Assembly (NCBI RefSeq): GCF_014145325.1
Contig: NZ_JACHTF010000008.1
Coordinates: 62,001-126,000, forward strand
DNA: 64,000 bases
Direction: 5' to 3'
Origin: Marilutibacter spongiae
Lineage (GTDB): Bacteria > Pseudomonadota > Gammaproteobacteria > Xanthomonadales > Xanthomonadaceae
Shown here piece after piece: positions 8,514 to 20,144 of this stretch. Position numbers and translations under genes: made by a program. Position 1 is the stretch's first letter, and every line of letters starts with the position of its first letter. Under the pieces are notes generated by a model, which was not told the DNA's origin, did no database searches, and saw only the letters and a program-made list of their open reading frames with translations.

Positions 8514-10508
8514 ATGAAGTCATTCATGCGACATGCGCTGGCACTGCTCCTGCTGGTCGCCAGCGGCTCGGCCGCGGCGCTGGGCCTGGGCGAGATCGTC
8601 GTGCATTCCCGGCTCGGCCAGCCCCTGCTGGCCGAGATCCCGATCGTCTCCAGCGACCCCAGCGAGCTCGAGCAGCTCCAGGCCCGCCTGGCGTCGCCGG
8701 AGACCTTCGCCCGGGTGGGCCTGGAGCCGCCCCGCGGCGTGGTGTCCGACCTGCGTTTCATGGTGGCGCTGGACAATGCGGGCAATCCGGTCATCCGCGT
8801 CACCAGCAGCCAGCCGGTCAGCGAATCGATGCTGACCTTCCTGGTCGAGGTCGACTGGGGGCAGGGACGCCTGGTACGCGAGTATTCCGCCCTGCTGGAC
8901 ACGCCGCGGACGGTATCGGCGCCGGTGCAGCCGGCGATCGACGCACCGGTCGTCTCGCAGCCCAACCTGGTCGAGCGCGGTCCCGAGCCGCTGCCCGTCG
9001 AGCCCGGCCCGCCAGCCGGCGCCGATGAAACCGCGGCGCCGCTGGCGGTCGAAGGCGGACCGGACGACGCGGCCACGGACGCGAGCGCGAGCGAGGTGCC
9101 CGGGGCACCGGCGCCTATCGCCGCGCGTCCGGCCCGTCCCGCCCGTCCGGCAGGCGAGATCGGCGGCGACAGTTACCGTGTCCAGGGCGGCGACACCTTG
9201 TCGGGCATCGCCAGCCGCATGCGCGGGGTGCGCGGCCTGAGCATGAACCAGACCATGATCGCGCTGCTGCGTGCCAATCCCGATGCCTTCATCGACGGCA
9301 ACGTCAATCGGGTCAAGGCCGGCGCGGTCCTGCGCGTGCCGGGCGTGGACGAGGTCTTCACGATCGAGGCCGCCGAAGCCAACGCGCTGGTCCGCGAACA
9401 GACGCGCCAGTGGCGTCAGGGGCGTACCGCGGTCCCGCAGCCCGCGGCTGCCGGCAGCGTGGGCGAAACCGCTGGCGCTTCGTCGCCTTCCGGCACCGCG
9501 GGCACCGCGGGCACCGGGGCGGCCGGTGCCGACGCGCGCCTGGAAATCGTGCCGGCCGGTGCGTCCGCCAATGCCAGGGCCGGCAATCAGTCCGGCGCTA
9601 GCGCTGGCGGCGAAGGCGACGAACTGCGCCAGGAGAGCGAGGCCCGGGAGACCCTGGCCGCGCGCGACGCCGAACTGGCGGAAATGAAATCGCGCCTGGC
9701 CGAACTGGAAGCGCTGCAGGAGAAGCAGCAGCAACTGATCGAGCTGAAGGACAGCGAGCTGGCGGCCGCCCAGCAGCGACTTGCCGAGAACGCCAGCACG
9801 TCCGGGGCCGCGCGTGGATCGGTGCTGCCCTGGATCCTGGGCGGCATCGGCCTGCTGGTGGTGGGCCTTCTGGCCGGCCTCGCGCTGCGTCGACGGCCCG
9901 CGCGCAGCGTGTTCCGGGCACCCGACGCGCCCTCGAACAGGCCTTCGCTGGCCGATGCCTTCGCTGGCGGCAGCGTCGTCGGGTCCGCGGCCGCGGGCGC
10001 GGTCGATACCGATACCGATACCGATACCGACCCAGCCCTGGATGCTGCCGACGATGACGCCGCCGACATCGATCTCCTCGACGAGTTCTTCGATGAGGGT
10101 CGCGCGGCTGTCGACGCGATGGAAACCGACGGTCCCCGCGCCGCCCGGGACGACGCCCCGGCTCCGGCCGACACCGGGAACCTCATGGAGATCGGGACGG
10201 AAGAGGCCGCGGAGTTCGAGGACGAAGACCTCGGCGCATCCGCCGTGGAAGATGAGCCCTGGTCGCCCGCCGAAGCCCCCCCGGCCTGGCACACCGGCAA
10301 GGCCCTGGCCGCCGGCGTCGCCGACGAAGACGTGGACGAGGTGCCCGTGGCGGGCGGCGGCGGTGGCAACGAACGCCTCGAGCTGGCGCGTGCTTACATG
10401 GCCCTGGGCGATCGCGACAGCGCCCGCCAGCTGCTGGCCGAGGTGCGCCTGCATGGCGACCTGGCCGCGCGCCAGCAGGCCATGCAGATGCTGCGCGACC
10501 TGGAGTGA
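8514..10508 (+). CDS. fimV: FimV-like peptidoglycan-binding pilus/polarity protein
   Basis: An inner-membrane protein required in relatives for type IV pilus assembly and cell-pole organisation. The 664 residues hold, in order: a signal peptide (1-22); the FimV N-terminal domain (LGLGEIVVHSRLGQPLLAEI...); a LysM (about 220-278, YRVQGGDTLSGIA); a Gln/Glu-rich coiled coil (369-425); one membrane helix (about 435-458); an acidic cytosolic linker with a DT repeat (498-506); and the short C-terminal FimV/TPR-like motif (about 620-664, LELARAYMALGDRDSARQLL). P. aeruginosa FimV is about 920 residues, so the cytosolic TPR region is reduced here. I use the ATG at 8514, preceded by GAGGAAA, rather than the TTG at 8511. 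Confidence 0.93.
   Translation: MKSFMRHALALLLLVASGSAAALGLGEIVVHSRLGQPLLAEIPIVSSDPSELEQLQARLASPETFARVGLEPPRGVVSDLRFMVALDNAGNPVIRVTSSQPVSESMLTFLVEVDWGQGRLVREYSALLDTPRTVSAPVQPAIDAPVVSQPNLVERGPEPLPVEPGPPAGADETAAPLAVEGGPDDAATDASASEVPGAPAPIAARPARPARPAGEIGGDSYRVQGGDTLSGIASRMRGVRGLSMNQTMIALLRANPDAFIDGNVNRVKAGAVLRVPGVDEVFTIEAAEANALVREQTRQWRQGRTAVPQPAAAGSVGETAGASSPSGTAGTAGTGAAGADARLEIVPAGASANARAGNQSGASAGGEGDELRQESEARETLAARDAELAEMKSRLAELEALQEKQQQLIELKDSELAAAQQRLAENASTSGAARGSVLPWILGGIGLLVVGLLAGLALRRRPARSVFRAPDAPSNRPSLADAFAGGSVVGSAAAGAVDTDTDTDTDPALDAADDDAADIDLLDEFFDEGRAAVDAMETDGPRAARDDAPAPADTGNLMEIGTEEAAEFEDEDLGASAVEDEPWSPAEAPPAWHTGKALAAGVADEDVDEVPVAGGGGGNERLELARAYMALGDRDSARQLLAEVRLHGDLAARQQAMQMLRDLE
10005..10028 (+). 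repeat. Four-copy GATACC hexamer in fimV
   Basis: Four perfect tandem copies of GATACC encode Asp-Thr four times in the acidic linker of FimV. Because the unit is six bases, slippage would change linker length without breaking the frame. Confidence 0.9.
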
Positions 10509-10523
10509 CCGGGATGGCGGGCC

Positions 10524-11363
10524 GTGGACGTGGATGAGGCCGCACGGCCTGCGCCGCCGGTCCAGCGGCTGGCGATGGCGGTCGAGTACGACGGCAGTGC
10601 GTTCTCCGGCTGGCAGCGACTGACCCGGCCGGGCGAGGAGGGCCGTCGCGACGAGGCGACGGTCCAGGAGGCGGTTGAAGCCGCGCTCGGCTTCGTCGCC
10701 GGCCAGCCCATCGCGACGGTCTGCGCCGGCCGCACCGACGCCGGCGTGCACGCGCGGGCCCAGGTCATCCACTTCGACAGTCCGGTCGCGCGCGATCCCC
10801 GCGGCTGGGTGCTGGGCACGACCACGCGGCTGCCGCCCTCGGTGTGCATCCGCTGGTGCGTGCCGGTCGCCGCCGACTTCCATGCCCGCTTTTCCGCGCG
10901 CGCGCGCCGTTACCGCTACCGCCTGCTCAACCGCCCGGTGCGCCCGGCGCTGATGCGCGAGTACCTGGGCTGGGAACGACGCCCGGTGGACGCGGCGGCC
11001 ATGCACCGCGCTGCCCAGGTACTGCTGGGCGAACAGGATTTCTCCGCCTTCCGTACCGTGCACTGCCAGGCGCCGCACGCACGTCGGAACATGCATGCCA
11101 TCAACGTCGGCCGCGATGGCGAGGTGATCGATTTCGAGCTGCAGGCCAATGCCTTCCTGCACCACCAGGTGCGCAATATCGTCGGCAGCCTGCTGGTGGT
11201 GGGGCGGGGCGAGAAGCCGGAGGGCTGGATCGCCGAACTGCTGGCCGGCCGCGACCGGACCGTGGCCGGCCCGACCGCGCCGCCGGGCGGCCTGATGTTC
11301 CTGAATCCGCTGTATCCGCCGGGGTGCGGCCTGCCGGCCGAAGTGACCCTGCCCGATGCCTGA
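10524..11363 (+). CDS. truA: tRNA pseudouridine(38-40) synthase
   Basis: It isomerises uridines 38-40 in the anticodon arm of many tRNAs. The 279-residue protein contains the catalytic Asp72 in [11 protein letters not shown], the start strand [15 protein letters not shown] and the C-terminal [16 protein letters not shown] motif of the TruA fold. The start is GTG at 10524, 15 bases after the fimV stop; ATG at 10575 (MAVEYDG) is possible but would remove the usual short extension. The last eight bases overlap trpF. The truA-trpF linkage is typical of gammaproteobacteria related to Pseudomonas. Confidence 0.94.
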   Translation: MDVDEAARPAPPVQRLAMAVEYDGSAFSGWQRLTRPGEEGRRDEATVQEAVEAALGFVAGQPIATVCAGRTDAGVHARAQVIHFDSPVARDPRGWVLGTTTRLPPSVCIRWCVPVAADFHARFSARARRYRYRLLNRPVRPALMREYLGWERRPVDAAAMHRAAQVLLGEQDFSAFRTVHCQAPHARRNMHAINVGRDGEVIDFELQANAFLHHQVRNIVGSLLVVGRGEKPEGWIAELLAGRDRTVAGPTAPPGGLMFLNPLYPPGCGLPAEVTLPDA

Positions 11364-12036
11364 GGCCGTGCCCGCCATGGAACGTTCGCACCTGCGCACC
11401 CGCATCAAGTTCTGCGGCCTGACCCGCCCCGGCGACGTCCGCCTGGCCTGCGAGCTGGGCGTGGACGCGATCGGCTTCGTCTTCGCCCGTCGCAGCCGCC
11501 GCCGCGTCGAGCCGGAGCAGGCGCGCCTGCTCCGCCAGGCCCTGGCCCCCATGGTCAGCGCGGTGGCCTTGTTCATGGACACTCCGGCCGACGAGGTCCG
11601 GCGCGTGGTCCGTATCGTCGGGCCCCACCTGCTGCAGTTCCACGGCAGCGAGGACGACGACTTCTGCCGGCAGTTCGGCGTGCCCTACTTGAAGGCCATC
11701 GCCATGGGCGGCGCCCTCGGGGATCGCGGCGAGGAGGCCCTGTTCGGCGCCTTCCCGGGGGCGAGCGGCTTCCTGCTCGACAGCCATGCCAGTGGCGAGG
11801 CCGGCGGAAGCGGTCATGCGTTCGACTGGGCGACGGTTCCCGCCGGACTCTCGCGCCCGGCCCTGCTGGCAGGTGGGCTGTCGCCGGACAACGTGCACGA
11901 TGCCATCCGCCAGGTCGCGCCCTGGGGGGTGGACGTATCGTCGGGCATCGAGAGCGCGCACGGCCTGAAGGACGGCGAACGCATGCGCCGGTTCGTCGAA
12001 GAGGTCCGCCGCGCCGACCTCCCCCCGCGCGACTGA
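11356..12036 (+). CDS. trpF: Phosphoribosylanthranilate isomerase
   Basis: It catalyses the Amadori rearrangement of phosphoribosylanthranilate in tryptophan synthesis. The 226-residue TIM barrel shows the catalytic Cys region IKFCGLTR, the LLQFHGSE strand, and [10 protein letters not shown] and [10 protein letters not shown] of the phosphate site. The ATG at 11356 overlaps the end of truA; a second ATG at 11377 (MERSHL) is equally compatible with the fold. trpC and trpD are not next to it, so the pathway genes are split, as in pseudomonads and xanthomonads. A 114-base gap precedes trpB. Confidence 0.94.
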   Translation: MPEAVPAMERSHLRTRIKFCGLTRPGDVRLACELGVDAIGFVFARRSRRRVEPEQARLLRQALAPMVSAVALFMDTPADEVRRVVRIVGPHLLQFHGSEDDDFCRQFGVPYLKAIAMGGALGDRGEEALFGAFPGASGFLLDSHASGEAGGSGHAFDWATVPAGLSRPALLAGGLSPDNVHDAIRQVAPWGVDVSSGIESAHGLKDGERMRRFVEEVRRADLPPRD

Positions 12037-12150
12037 GCCGGGCACGCGCGAGGGCCGGGGCATCGGCAGCGCGCGCCGGGCCCGTTACACTGTCCCATTA
12101 CGTCGCAATGCCCCGACGGACGCGACGGCCTGAATGGATCACACGCCAAA

Positions 12151-13364
<1,214 letters not shown>

Positions 13365-13368
<4 letters not shown>

Positions 13369-14174
13369 GCCGCATCGACCGCAGGTTCGCCGCCCTCAAG
13401 ACGGCCAGCCGCAAGGCCCTGGTTCCCTTCGTCACGGCCGGCGACCCCTCGCTGGAGGCCACCGTGCCGGTCATGCGCGCCCTGGTCGAGGCCGGGGCCG
13501 ACGTGATCGAGCTCGGCGTGCCGTTCTCCGACCCCATGGCCGACGGCCCCACCATCCAGCGCAGTTCCGAGCGCGCGATCGCCCGTGGCGCGGGCCTGTC
13601 CTGGGTGCTCGAGGCGGTGCGCGGCTTCCGCGAACACGACGCCGACACCCCCGTCGTGCTGATGGGCTACCTGAACCCCGTCGAGATCCGGGGCGCCGAG
13701 GCCTTCGCCCGCGCCGCGACCGCCGCGGGCGTCGACGGGGTCTTGTTGGTCGACCTGCCCCCGGAGGAGGCCGCCGATTTCCGCGCCGGGTTCCGGGCGC
13801 ACGGGCTCCAGCTCGTCCTGCTGGCCTCGCCGACCACCTCGGCCGGCCGGATCGACCAGCTCTGCGCCGAGGGAGAGGGCTATCTGTACTACGTCAGCTA
13901 CGCCGGCGTGACCGGCGCCGATCGGCTGGATACCGGGGCGGCCAACGACCGCCTGCACAGCATCATGGCCGGCAGCCGGGTGCCGGTGGTGGCCGGATTC
14001 GGCATCAAGGACGCCGCCAGTGCCGCCGCCATGGCCCGCGAGGCCGACGGCGTGGTGGTCGGCAGCGCCCTGGTGTCGGCCCTGGACGGCGCGTCCACGC
14101 CCGGCGAGGCGGCGGAGCGGGCCCGGGCCTTCCTGGCCCCGCTGCGCGCCGCCCTGGATACCGTGACAGGCTGA
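13365..14174 (+). CDS. trpA: Tryptophan synthase alpha chain
   Basis: It cleaves indole-3-glycerol phosphate and passes indole to TrpB through the complex tunnel. From the overlapping GTG at 13365 the protein is 269 residues. The catalytic Glu49 and Asp60 fall at the Salmonella positions in [26 protein letters not shown] and VVAGFGIKD form the phosphate-binding end of the barrel. The open frame extends upstream into trpB, but the N-terminus [11 protein letters not shown] is the family start. accD follows after 92 bases. Confidence 0.96.
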
Positions 14175-14266
14175 GGAAGCGCCTGCGCTAAACTGCCGGC
14201 CCCGCTTCCAGGCGGGCCGGCATCCATGCCAAGGCCGGCCCACCGCAACACAGGAACATCCAACGC

Positions 14267-15154
<888 letters not shown>

Positions 15155-15221
15155 TCCCCTGTCCGCTTCCCGTCGCGCCTGGCGTGATCATGAGCGGCCA
15201 ACGCAAAGGAACGATTGCAGA

Positions 15222-16571
15222 ATGAGTCGAAAGTATTTCGGGACCGACGGCATCCGGGGGCGCGTGGGGCAGGGGGCGATCTCGGCGGACTTCGTCCTCC
15301 GCCTCGGCAACGCCTATGGGCATGCCCTGAAGCTGTCCAGCGGCACCCGCAAGCCCCTCGTGGTGATCGGCAAGGACACCCGGATCTCCAACTACATGTT
15401 CGAAGCGGCGCTGGAGGCCGGGCTGGTGGCGGCGGGCGTCGACGTGCAGCTCATGGGGCCGATGCCCACCCCGGCGGTGGCCCACCTGACGCGTTCGCTG
15501 CGGGCCGACGGCGGCATCGTCATCTCCGCCTCGCACAATCCGCACTACGACAACGGCATCAAGTTCTTCTCGTCCGACGGCGAAAAGCTCGACGATGCCA
15601 CCGAGCTGGCCATCGAAGCCGCCCTGGACACGCCGTTCCACACCGTCGAGTCCGACCAGCTGGGCAAGGCCGTGCGCACCCGCGGCGCGGTCGCGCGCTA
15701 TGTGGAGGCCTGCAAGAACTCTGTGCCGCGCGGGTTCGATCTCAAGGGCATGCACATCGTCATGGATTGCGCCAATGGCGCGACCTACGAGATCGGCCCG
15801 CTGGTGTTCCGCGAGCTCGGTGCGCGGGTCGATGCGATCGGCGTCGAGCCCAATGGCACCAACATCAACGACGGCGTCGGCTCCACCCATCCCGGCGCGC
15901 TGGCCGAGCAGGTCCGTGCGCGCGGCGCCGACATCGGCATCGCCTTCGACGGCGACGGCGACCGGGTGCTGCTGGTGGACGAGGCCGGCACCGTGCGCGA
16001 CGGCGACGACCTGCTGTTCCTGCTGGCCACCGACTGGCGCCAGAGCGGGCGCCTGCAGGGACCGGTCGTCGGTACCCTGATGACCAACTTCGGCCTCGAA
16101 CAGGCCTTCGAACAGCGCGGCATCGGTTTCGTGCGCGCCAAGGTCGGCGACCGCTACGTGCACCAGCAGCTGATGGCGCATGGCGGCGTGCTCGGCGGCG
16201 AGACCTCCGGTCACCTGCTGTGCCTGGATCGCGTCAGCACCGGCGACGGCATCGTCAGCGCCCTGCAGGCGCTGGAGGTCCTCAAGCGCCGTGGCGTGCG
16301 CCTTGGCGTGGCCCTGGAAGGCCTGCACAAGGTCCCGCAGGCAACGGTCAACGTCCGCTACGATGCCGGCAAGGCCCAGCCCGTCGAAGCCGCATCGGTG
16401 AAAACCGCGCTGGCAGAGGCGCAGGCCGCGGTCGCAGGACGGGGCCGCGCCTTCCTGCGGCCGTCGGGCACCGAGCCGGTGGTGCGCGTGACGGTCGAGG
16501 CCGACTCGCCCGAGTTGATGCAGGCCACGCTCGACGCCCTCGCCGCCGCCGTCCGCGCGGCGACTTCCTGA
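15222..16571 (+). CDS. glmM: Phosphoglucosamine mutase
   Basis: It interconverts glucosamine 6-phosphate and glucosamine 1-phosphate for UDP-GlcNAc synthesis. The 449 residues start with the classic [12 protein letters not shown]. The phosphoserine loop is ISASHNP (101-107, active Ser104 in ASHNP), the Mg2+ loop is FDGDGDR near 243, and the C-terminal phosphate-binding RPSGTEP is near 414. In many gammaproteobacteria glmM is adjacent to tpiA and secG; here two other genes lie between. Confidence 0.96.
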   Translation: MSRKYFGTDGIRGRVGQGAISADFVLRLGNAYGHALKLSSGTRKPLVVIGKDTRISNYMFEAALEAGLVAAGVDVQLMGPMPTPAVAHLTRSLRADGGIVISASHNPHYDNGIKFFSSDGEKLDDATELAIEAALDTPFHTVESDQLGKAVRTRGAVARYVEACKNSVPRGFDLKGMHIVMDCANGATYEIGPLVFRELGARVDAIGVEPNGTNINDGVGSTHPGALAEQVRARGADIGIAFDGDGDRVLLVDEAGTVRDGDDLLFLLATDWRQSGRLQGPVVGTLMTNFGLEQAFEQRGIGFVRAKVGDRYVHQQLMAHGGVLGGETSGHLLCLDRVSTGDGIVSALQALEVLKRRGVRLGVALEGLHKVPQATVNVRYDAGKAQPVEAASVKTALAEAQAAVAGRGRAFLRPSGTEPVVRVTVEADSPELMQATLDALAAAVRAATS

Positions 16572-16623
16572 CCACCGCCCGGCGCCCGCGCGCCGGCGAT
16601 CACAACCGCACAAGACGACAACG

Positions 16624-17580
16624 ATGAGCCCAGCGCAGATTCCCACCCTCGACATCCGCAGGTTCACCCAGCCGGTGAGCGCCGCCGACCGCGCCGCGTT
16701 CGTGTCGGAACTCGGCCGCGCCTACGAAGCCTGGGGCTTCGCCGGCATCCGCGGGCACGGGATCGGCGAGGCGCGGATCGAGGCGGCCTACGACGTGTTC
16801 CAGCGTTTCTTCGAGCTGCCCGAGCCGGTCAAGATGAAGTACCACGTGCCCGGGACCGGCGGCGCGCGCGGTTACACGCCCTTCGGCGTGGAGACGGCCA
16901 AGGATTCCAAGCACCACGACCTCAAGGAGTTCTGGCACGTGGGCCGGGAGATCCCGCGCGATTCGCGCTACGCCCCGTACATGCCGTCCAACCTGTGGCC
17001 CGACGAGGTCGCCGGCTTCCGCGAGCATGCCTACGGCCTGTACGAGGCCCTGGACGCGCTGGGCAGCTCGGTGCTGTCGGCGCTGGCCCTGCACATCGGC
17101 CTGCCCGAGGACTGGTTCCGCGACAAGACCGACCAGGGCAATTCGATCCTGCGACCGATCCACTATCCACCGATCACCAGCGACGACATCCCCAACGTGC
17201 GTGCCGGCGCCCATGAGGACATCAACCTGATCACCCTGCTGGTCGGTGCCAGCGCGGCGGGCCTGGAGGTGCGTTCGCGACAGGGCGAATGGGTGCCGTT
17301 CACGGCCGACGCCGACACCATCGTCGTCAACATCGGCGACATGCTGCAGCGCCTGACCAACCACGTCTATCCGTCCACGACCCACCGCGTGGTCAACCCC
17401 AGGGGCGAGGCGGCACGCAAGCCGCGCTACTCGACGCCCTTCTTCCTGCACCCCAATCCGGACTTCCTCATCGATGTCCTCCCGGGCTGCGTGAGCGCGG
17501 ACAACCCCTTGCGCTACGATGCGCCGATCACCGCCCAGGCCTACCTCGACGAACGCCTGCGCGAGATCAAGCTCAAGTAG
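16624..17580 (+). CDS. Isopenicillin-N-synthase-like Fe(II)/2-oxoglutarate oxygenase
   Basis: A 318-residue double-stranded beta-helix dioxygenase of the DIOX_N/2OG-FeII_Oxy family. The iron triad is His197, Asp199 (AHEDINLITLL) and His254 (TTHRVVNP). The 2-oxoglutarate carboxylate motif RxS is Arg268-Tyr-Ser270. The N-terminal domain has the typical FELPEPVKMKY segment. Substrate cannot be read from sequence; homologues in proteobacteria are annotated only as oxidoreductases. It begins 52 bases after glmM and ends overlapping the convergent glycosylase gene by eight bases. Confidence 0.85.
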   Translation: MSPAQIPTLDIRRFTQPVSAADRAAFVSELGRAYEAWGFAGIRGHGIGEARIEAAYDVFQRFFELPEPVKMKYHVPGTGGARGYTPFGVETAKDSKHHDLKEFWHVGREIPRDSRYAPYMPSNLWPDEVAGFREHAYGLYEALDALGSSVLSALALHIGLPEDWFRDKTDQGNSILRPIHYPPITSDDIPNVRAGAHEDINLITLLVGASAAGLEVRSRQGEWVPFTADADTIVVNIGDMLQRLTNHVYPSTTHRVVNPRGEAARKPRYSTPFFLHPNPDFLIDVLPGCVSADNPLRYDAPITAQAYLDERLREIKLK

Positions 17581-18148
17581 GGGCCGGATCGCCAGCGCGG
17601 CGTACGACCGCGACGCCCGCCTCCTGCAGCGCCCGTCGCCATGCTTCGCGCTTGGCATCGACCGCCTGCGAGGCGTTCGCGGGACTGGTGGAGGGCAGGC
17701 GTTGCAGCAGGCGCCCATCGTCCAGGCGACGCCCCGGGACCAGGCGCCGGTAGCTGGCCTCGGCCTTCGCGCCATTGAACAGCACGCTGCCGATGCCCGG
17801 ATGGGCGTCGAAGAAGGCCTCGAAGTCGTTCGCCGCGGCCGTCTCGTCGCGGATCGCGCTGTCCAGGCTGCCCGCGCGCTCGCACTGAGCCAGGACGTCC
17901 CAGACCGCCACGCCGGACTCGACCAGGCGGCGGACCCGCAACGGGTACGGCAGCGACGTCGAAAAACCGAAGAAGTCGGCCATGAAGGGCCAGAACAGGT
18001 TGCGGGGATGGGCGTAGTACGCCCGTGCCGCCAGCGAAGCCGCGCCCGGCATGGAGCCCAGTACCAGCACCCGCGGCGCCTTGCCCGCGATGGGCGGGAA
18101 GCCATGCAGGGTCGGGCCGGCGGCGGGCGGGGCGGGGGAGGAGGGCAT
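17573..18148 (-). CDS. DNA-deoxyinosine (hypoxanthine) glycosylase, UDG superfamily
   Basis: A 191-residue protein matching the family 6 uracil-DNA-glycosylase fold that removes hypoxanthine produced by adenine deamination. Diagnostic segments are VLVLGSMPGAASL (28-39, active-site loop) and YYAHPRNLFWPFM (44-56, with Asn50). FNGAKAEASY and the LPSTSPANA end motif follow. The TSPAN form of motif 2 replaces the HPSP-type loop of other UDGs and is typical of this family. It converges on the oxygenase gene with an eight-base stop-to-stop overlap, and its start faces tpiA. Confidence 0.85.
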   Translation of the reverse strand: MPSSPAPPAAGPTLHGFPPIAGKAPRVLVLGSMPGAASLAARAYYAHPRNLFWPFMADFFGFSTSLPYPLRVRRLVESGVAVWDVLAQCERAGSLDSAIRDETAAANDFEAFFDAHPGIGSVLFNGAKAEASYRRLVPGRRLDDGRLLQRLPSTSPANASQAVDAKREAWRRALQEAGVAVVRRAGDPAPT

Positions 18149-18242
18149 GCGCGGTCGATTGTAGCCATCCTTTTCCGGCCCACTGGGTTAGAATGCCGCG
18201 CCCCGGGTCGAGCCCGGGCGTCGCCACGTCACAGGAGTCCCC

Positions 18243-18998
18243 ATGCGTCGCAGGATCGTTGCAGGAAACTGGAAGCTTCACGGCGACCGCAAGTTCGCCT
18301 GCGACCTGCTCGACCAGGTGGTGGCCGCGGAAGTGCCGGCGGGCGTCGAGCGCCTGATCCTGCCGCCGCTGCCGATCCTGGGCGACCTGGTGGAGCGCTA
18401 TGGGGCGCGGGGCCTGGCTTTCGGCGCGCAGGACGTCAGCGCCTACCAGTCCGGCGCCTACACCGGCGAGGTGTCCGCCGCGATGCTGATCGACGTGGGT
18501 GCCCGCTACGGCCTGGTCGGCCATTCCGAGCGTCGCCAGTACCATGGCGAAACCAGCGAGTGGGTCGCACGCAAGTTCATGGCGGCCCGCGAGGCCGGCC
18601 TCACCCCCATCCTGTGCATCGGCGAGAGCCTGTCCGAGCGTGAACGCGGGCAGACCGAGTGGCGGCTCGAGGAACAGCTCGGTCCGGTCATCGAACTGGG
18701 TGGGGTGGAAGCCTTCGACGGCGCCATCGTGGCCTACGAGCCCGTCTGGGCGATCGGAACGGGCAAGACGGCCAGTCCCGAGCAGGCCCAGCAGGTCCAC
18801 GCATTCATCCGTAGCGAAATCGCTGCGCGCGATGCTAGAATTGCGGGCTCGCTTCCGATTCTTTACGGCGGAAGCGTGAAGGCCGGCAACGCGGCCGAGC
18901 TGTTTGCGCAGCCGGACGTGGATGGCGGCCTGATCGGCGGGGCCTCCCTGGTTGCCGCCGACTTCAACGCCATCGCTTCGGCGGCGGCGCCCCGGTAA
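18243..18998 (+). CDS. tpiA: Triosephosphate isomerase
   Basis: It interconverts dihydroxyacetone phosphate and glyceraldehyde 3-phosphate in glycolysis and gluconeogenesis. The 251-residue barrel has Lys11 in AGNWKLHG, the general acid His94 in GHSERRQ, the base Glu166 in AYEPVWAIGTGKT and the phosphate loop LYGGSVKAGNA. TAGAAT at 18189-18194 is a possible -10 element in the gap from the divergent glycosylase gene, without a clear -35. secG follows 21 bases later. Confidence 0.97.
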   Translation: MRRRIVAGNWKLHGDRKFACDLLDQVVAAEVPAGVERLILPPLPILGDLVERYGARGLAFGAQDVSAYQSGAYTGEVSAAMLIDVGARYGLVGHSERRQYHGETSEWVARKFMAAREAGLTPILCIGESLSERERGQTEWRLEEQLGPVIELGGVEAFDGAIVAYEPVWAIGTGKTASPEQAQQVHAFIRSEIAARDARIAGSLPILYGGSVKAGNAAELFAQPDVDGGLIGGASLVAADFNAIASAAAPR

Positions 18999-19019
18999 CG
19001 AACGAGAGTCCTTATTCCG

Positions 19020-19463
19020 ATGCTGTTGATCCTCAACGTCATCTTCGTATTGGTCGCGGTCGCCATGATCGCGCTGATCCTGATGCAGCGCGGCGCGGGT
19101 GCGCAGGCCGGCTCCGGTTTCGGCGGTGGTGCGTCCGCGACGGTGTTCGGCGCGCGCGGCTCCTCCAGTTTCCTCACCAAGGCCACCAAGTGGCTGGCCG
19201 TGGTGTTCTTCCTGATCACCTTCTACATGGCCTGGGCGGCCACCCATGGCGCGAGGCTGGCGGACAACGCCGCCAACGACCTGGGCGTGATGTCCGAGGT
19301 CCCGGCCGCGTCGCAGGGCGCGCCGTCCGAGGCCGCGCCGGCCAGTCCGGGCCTGAGCGCGACGCCGGCGGTGCCCGAGGCCGCGCCGGTCGCCGCCCCC
19401 GAGGTCCCGGAGGCCCCCGCGCAGCCGCCGGCCGAAACCGGGGCGCCGGCCGGCGGCGGCTGA
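19020..19463 (+). CDS. secG: Preprotein translocase subunit SecG
   Basis: A small SecYEG translocon subunit with two membrane helices (about 1-20 and 56-75). The conserved cytosolic loop between them contains [22 protein letters not shown]. At 147 residues it is longer than the 110-residue E. coli protein because of an Ala/Pro/Glu-rich periplasmic tail from about residue 95, commonly seen in xanthomonads. It is preceded by tpiA and followed by tRNA-Leu, a conserved arrangement. Confidence 0.95.
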   Translation: MLLILNVIFVLVAVAMIALILMQRGAGAQAGSGFGGGASATVFGARGSSSFLTKATKWLAVVFFLITFYMAWAATHGARLADNAANDLGVMSEVPAASQGAPSEAAPASPGLSATPAVPEAAPVAAPEVPEAPAQPPAETGAPAGGG

Positions 19464-19590
19464 GGCGGGTCATTCGGCCCAGGCAGGAAAAAGTTTGAAG
19501 CGTTCGACAGGGAAGACGGACGGCGATCAGTCATAATCGCAATGGGGCACGGTCGGTCGTACGGGTCCCGGGTCACGGAAGACAGTCAAT
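19464..19590 (+). promoter_or_regulatory. Gap before tRNA-Leu with possible -10 box
   Basis: There is no gene in these 127 bases. CATAAT at 19532-19537 resembles a -10 element, but it lies 54 bases before the tRNA and has no -35 at normal spacing. tRNA-Leu may therefore depend on read-through from tpiA-secG. Confidence 0.3.
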
Positions 19591-19675
19591 GCCCAGGTGG
19601 CGGAATTGGTAGACGCACTACCTTGAGGTGGTAGCGACTTAGGTCGTGGGGGTTCGAGTCCCCCCTTGGGCACCA
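19591..19675 (+). tRNA. leuU: tRNA-Leu (GAG)
   Basis: An 85-base class II tRNA with encoded CCA. The acceptor stem GCCCAGG pairs with CTTGGGC (one G-U). The anticodon stem CTACC/GGTAG (19618-19622 and 19630-19634) encloses loop TTGAGGT with anticodon GAG at 19625-19627. A variable arm and the T-loop GTTCGAGTC follow. It reads CUC and CUU codons. In E. coli the same tRNA, leuU, lies directly after secG. Confidence 0.97.
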
Positions 19676-19787
19676 TTCATTCGGGATCTCCGGCAACACC
19701 CGCCTCGCGGGACCCTGCGGGAGCTCCCGGTGGCGCAGCCGCGCCGAGCCAAGCCGCGCTTGCGCGGCCATAGCCGAGAGAACACAC

Positions 19788-20144
19788 GTGCTGGCCGAAT
19801 ACCTGCCGACCCTGCTGTTCCTGATCGTCGCCGGCGGTATCGGCGTCGCCCTGCTCATCGTGGGCAACGTGCTCGGGCCCAAGCGCCCGACCGCGGAGAA
19901 GCTGGCACCCTACGAGTGCGGCTTCGAGGCGTTCGAGGACGCGCGCATGCAGTTCGACGTGCGCTACTACCTCATCGCCATCCAGTTCATCATTTTCGAC
20001 CTCGAGATCATCTTCATCGTGCCCTGGGCGACGGTCTTCCGCGACCTGGGCATGGTCGGGCTGGTCGAGATGGGCCTGTTCGCCGGCATGTTGCTGCTCG
20101 GCTTCGTCTACGTCTGGAAGAAGGGAGCCCTGGAATGGGAGTGA
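19788..20144 (+). CDS. nuoA: NADH-quinone oxidoreductase subunit A
   Basis: First gene of the complex I operon: a 118-residue membrane subunit with three helices and the conserved [10 protein letters not shown] and [19 protein letters not shown] segments near the quinone channel. The start is GTG at 19788. The 112 bases between tRNA-Leu and nuoA hold no gene and no promoter that I can defend; GCGGGACCC/GGGAGCTCCC-like pairing near 19707-19731 may form a leader hairpin. It overlaps nuoB by ten bases. Confidence 0.96.
   Translation: MLAEYLPTLLFLIVAGGIGVALLIVGNVLGPKRPTAEKLAPYECGFEAFEDARMQFDVRYYLIAIQFIIFDLEIIFIVPWATVFRDLGMVGLVEMGLFAGMLLLGFVYVWKKGALEWE

Noticed and set aside
8520-11582. A 1020-codon open frame antisense to fimV and truA
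   Set aside because: It mirrors the third-position GC bias of the real genes and has no recognisable domain; fimV and truA have full domain support on the plus strand.
12037-12150. A TrpI-type operator before trpB
   Set aside because: TACACT and CATTAC are present, but I see no convincing T-N11-A dyad pair of the LysR type.
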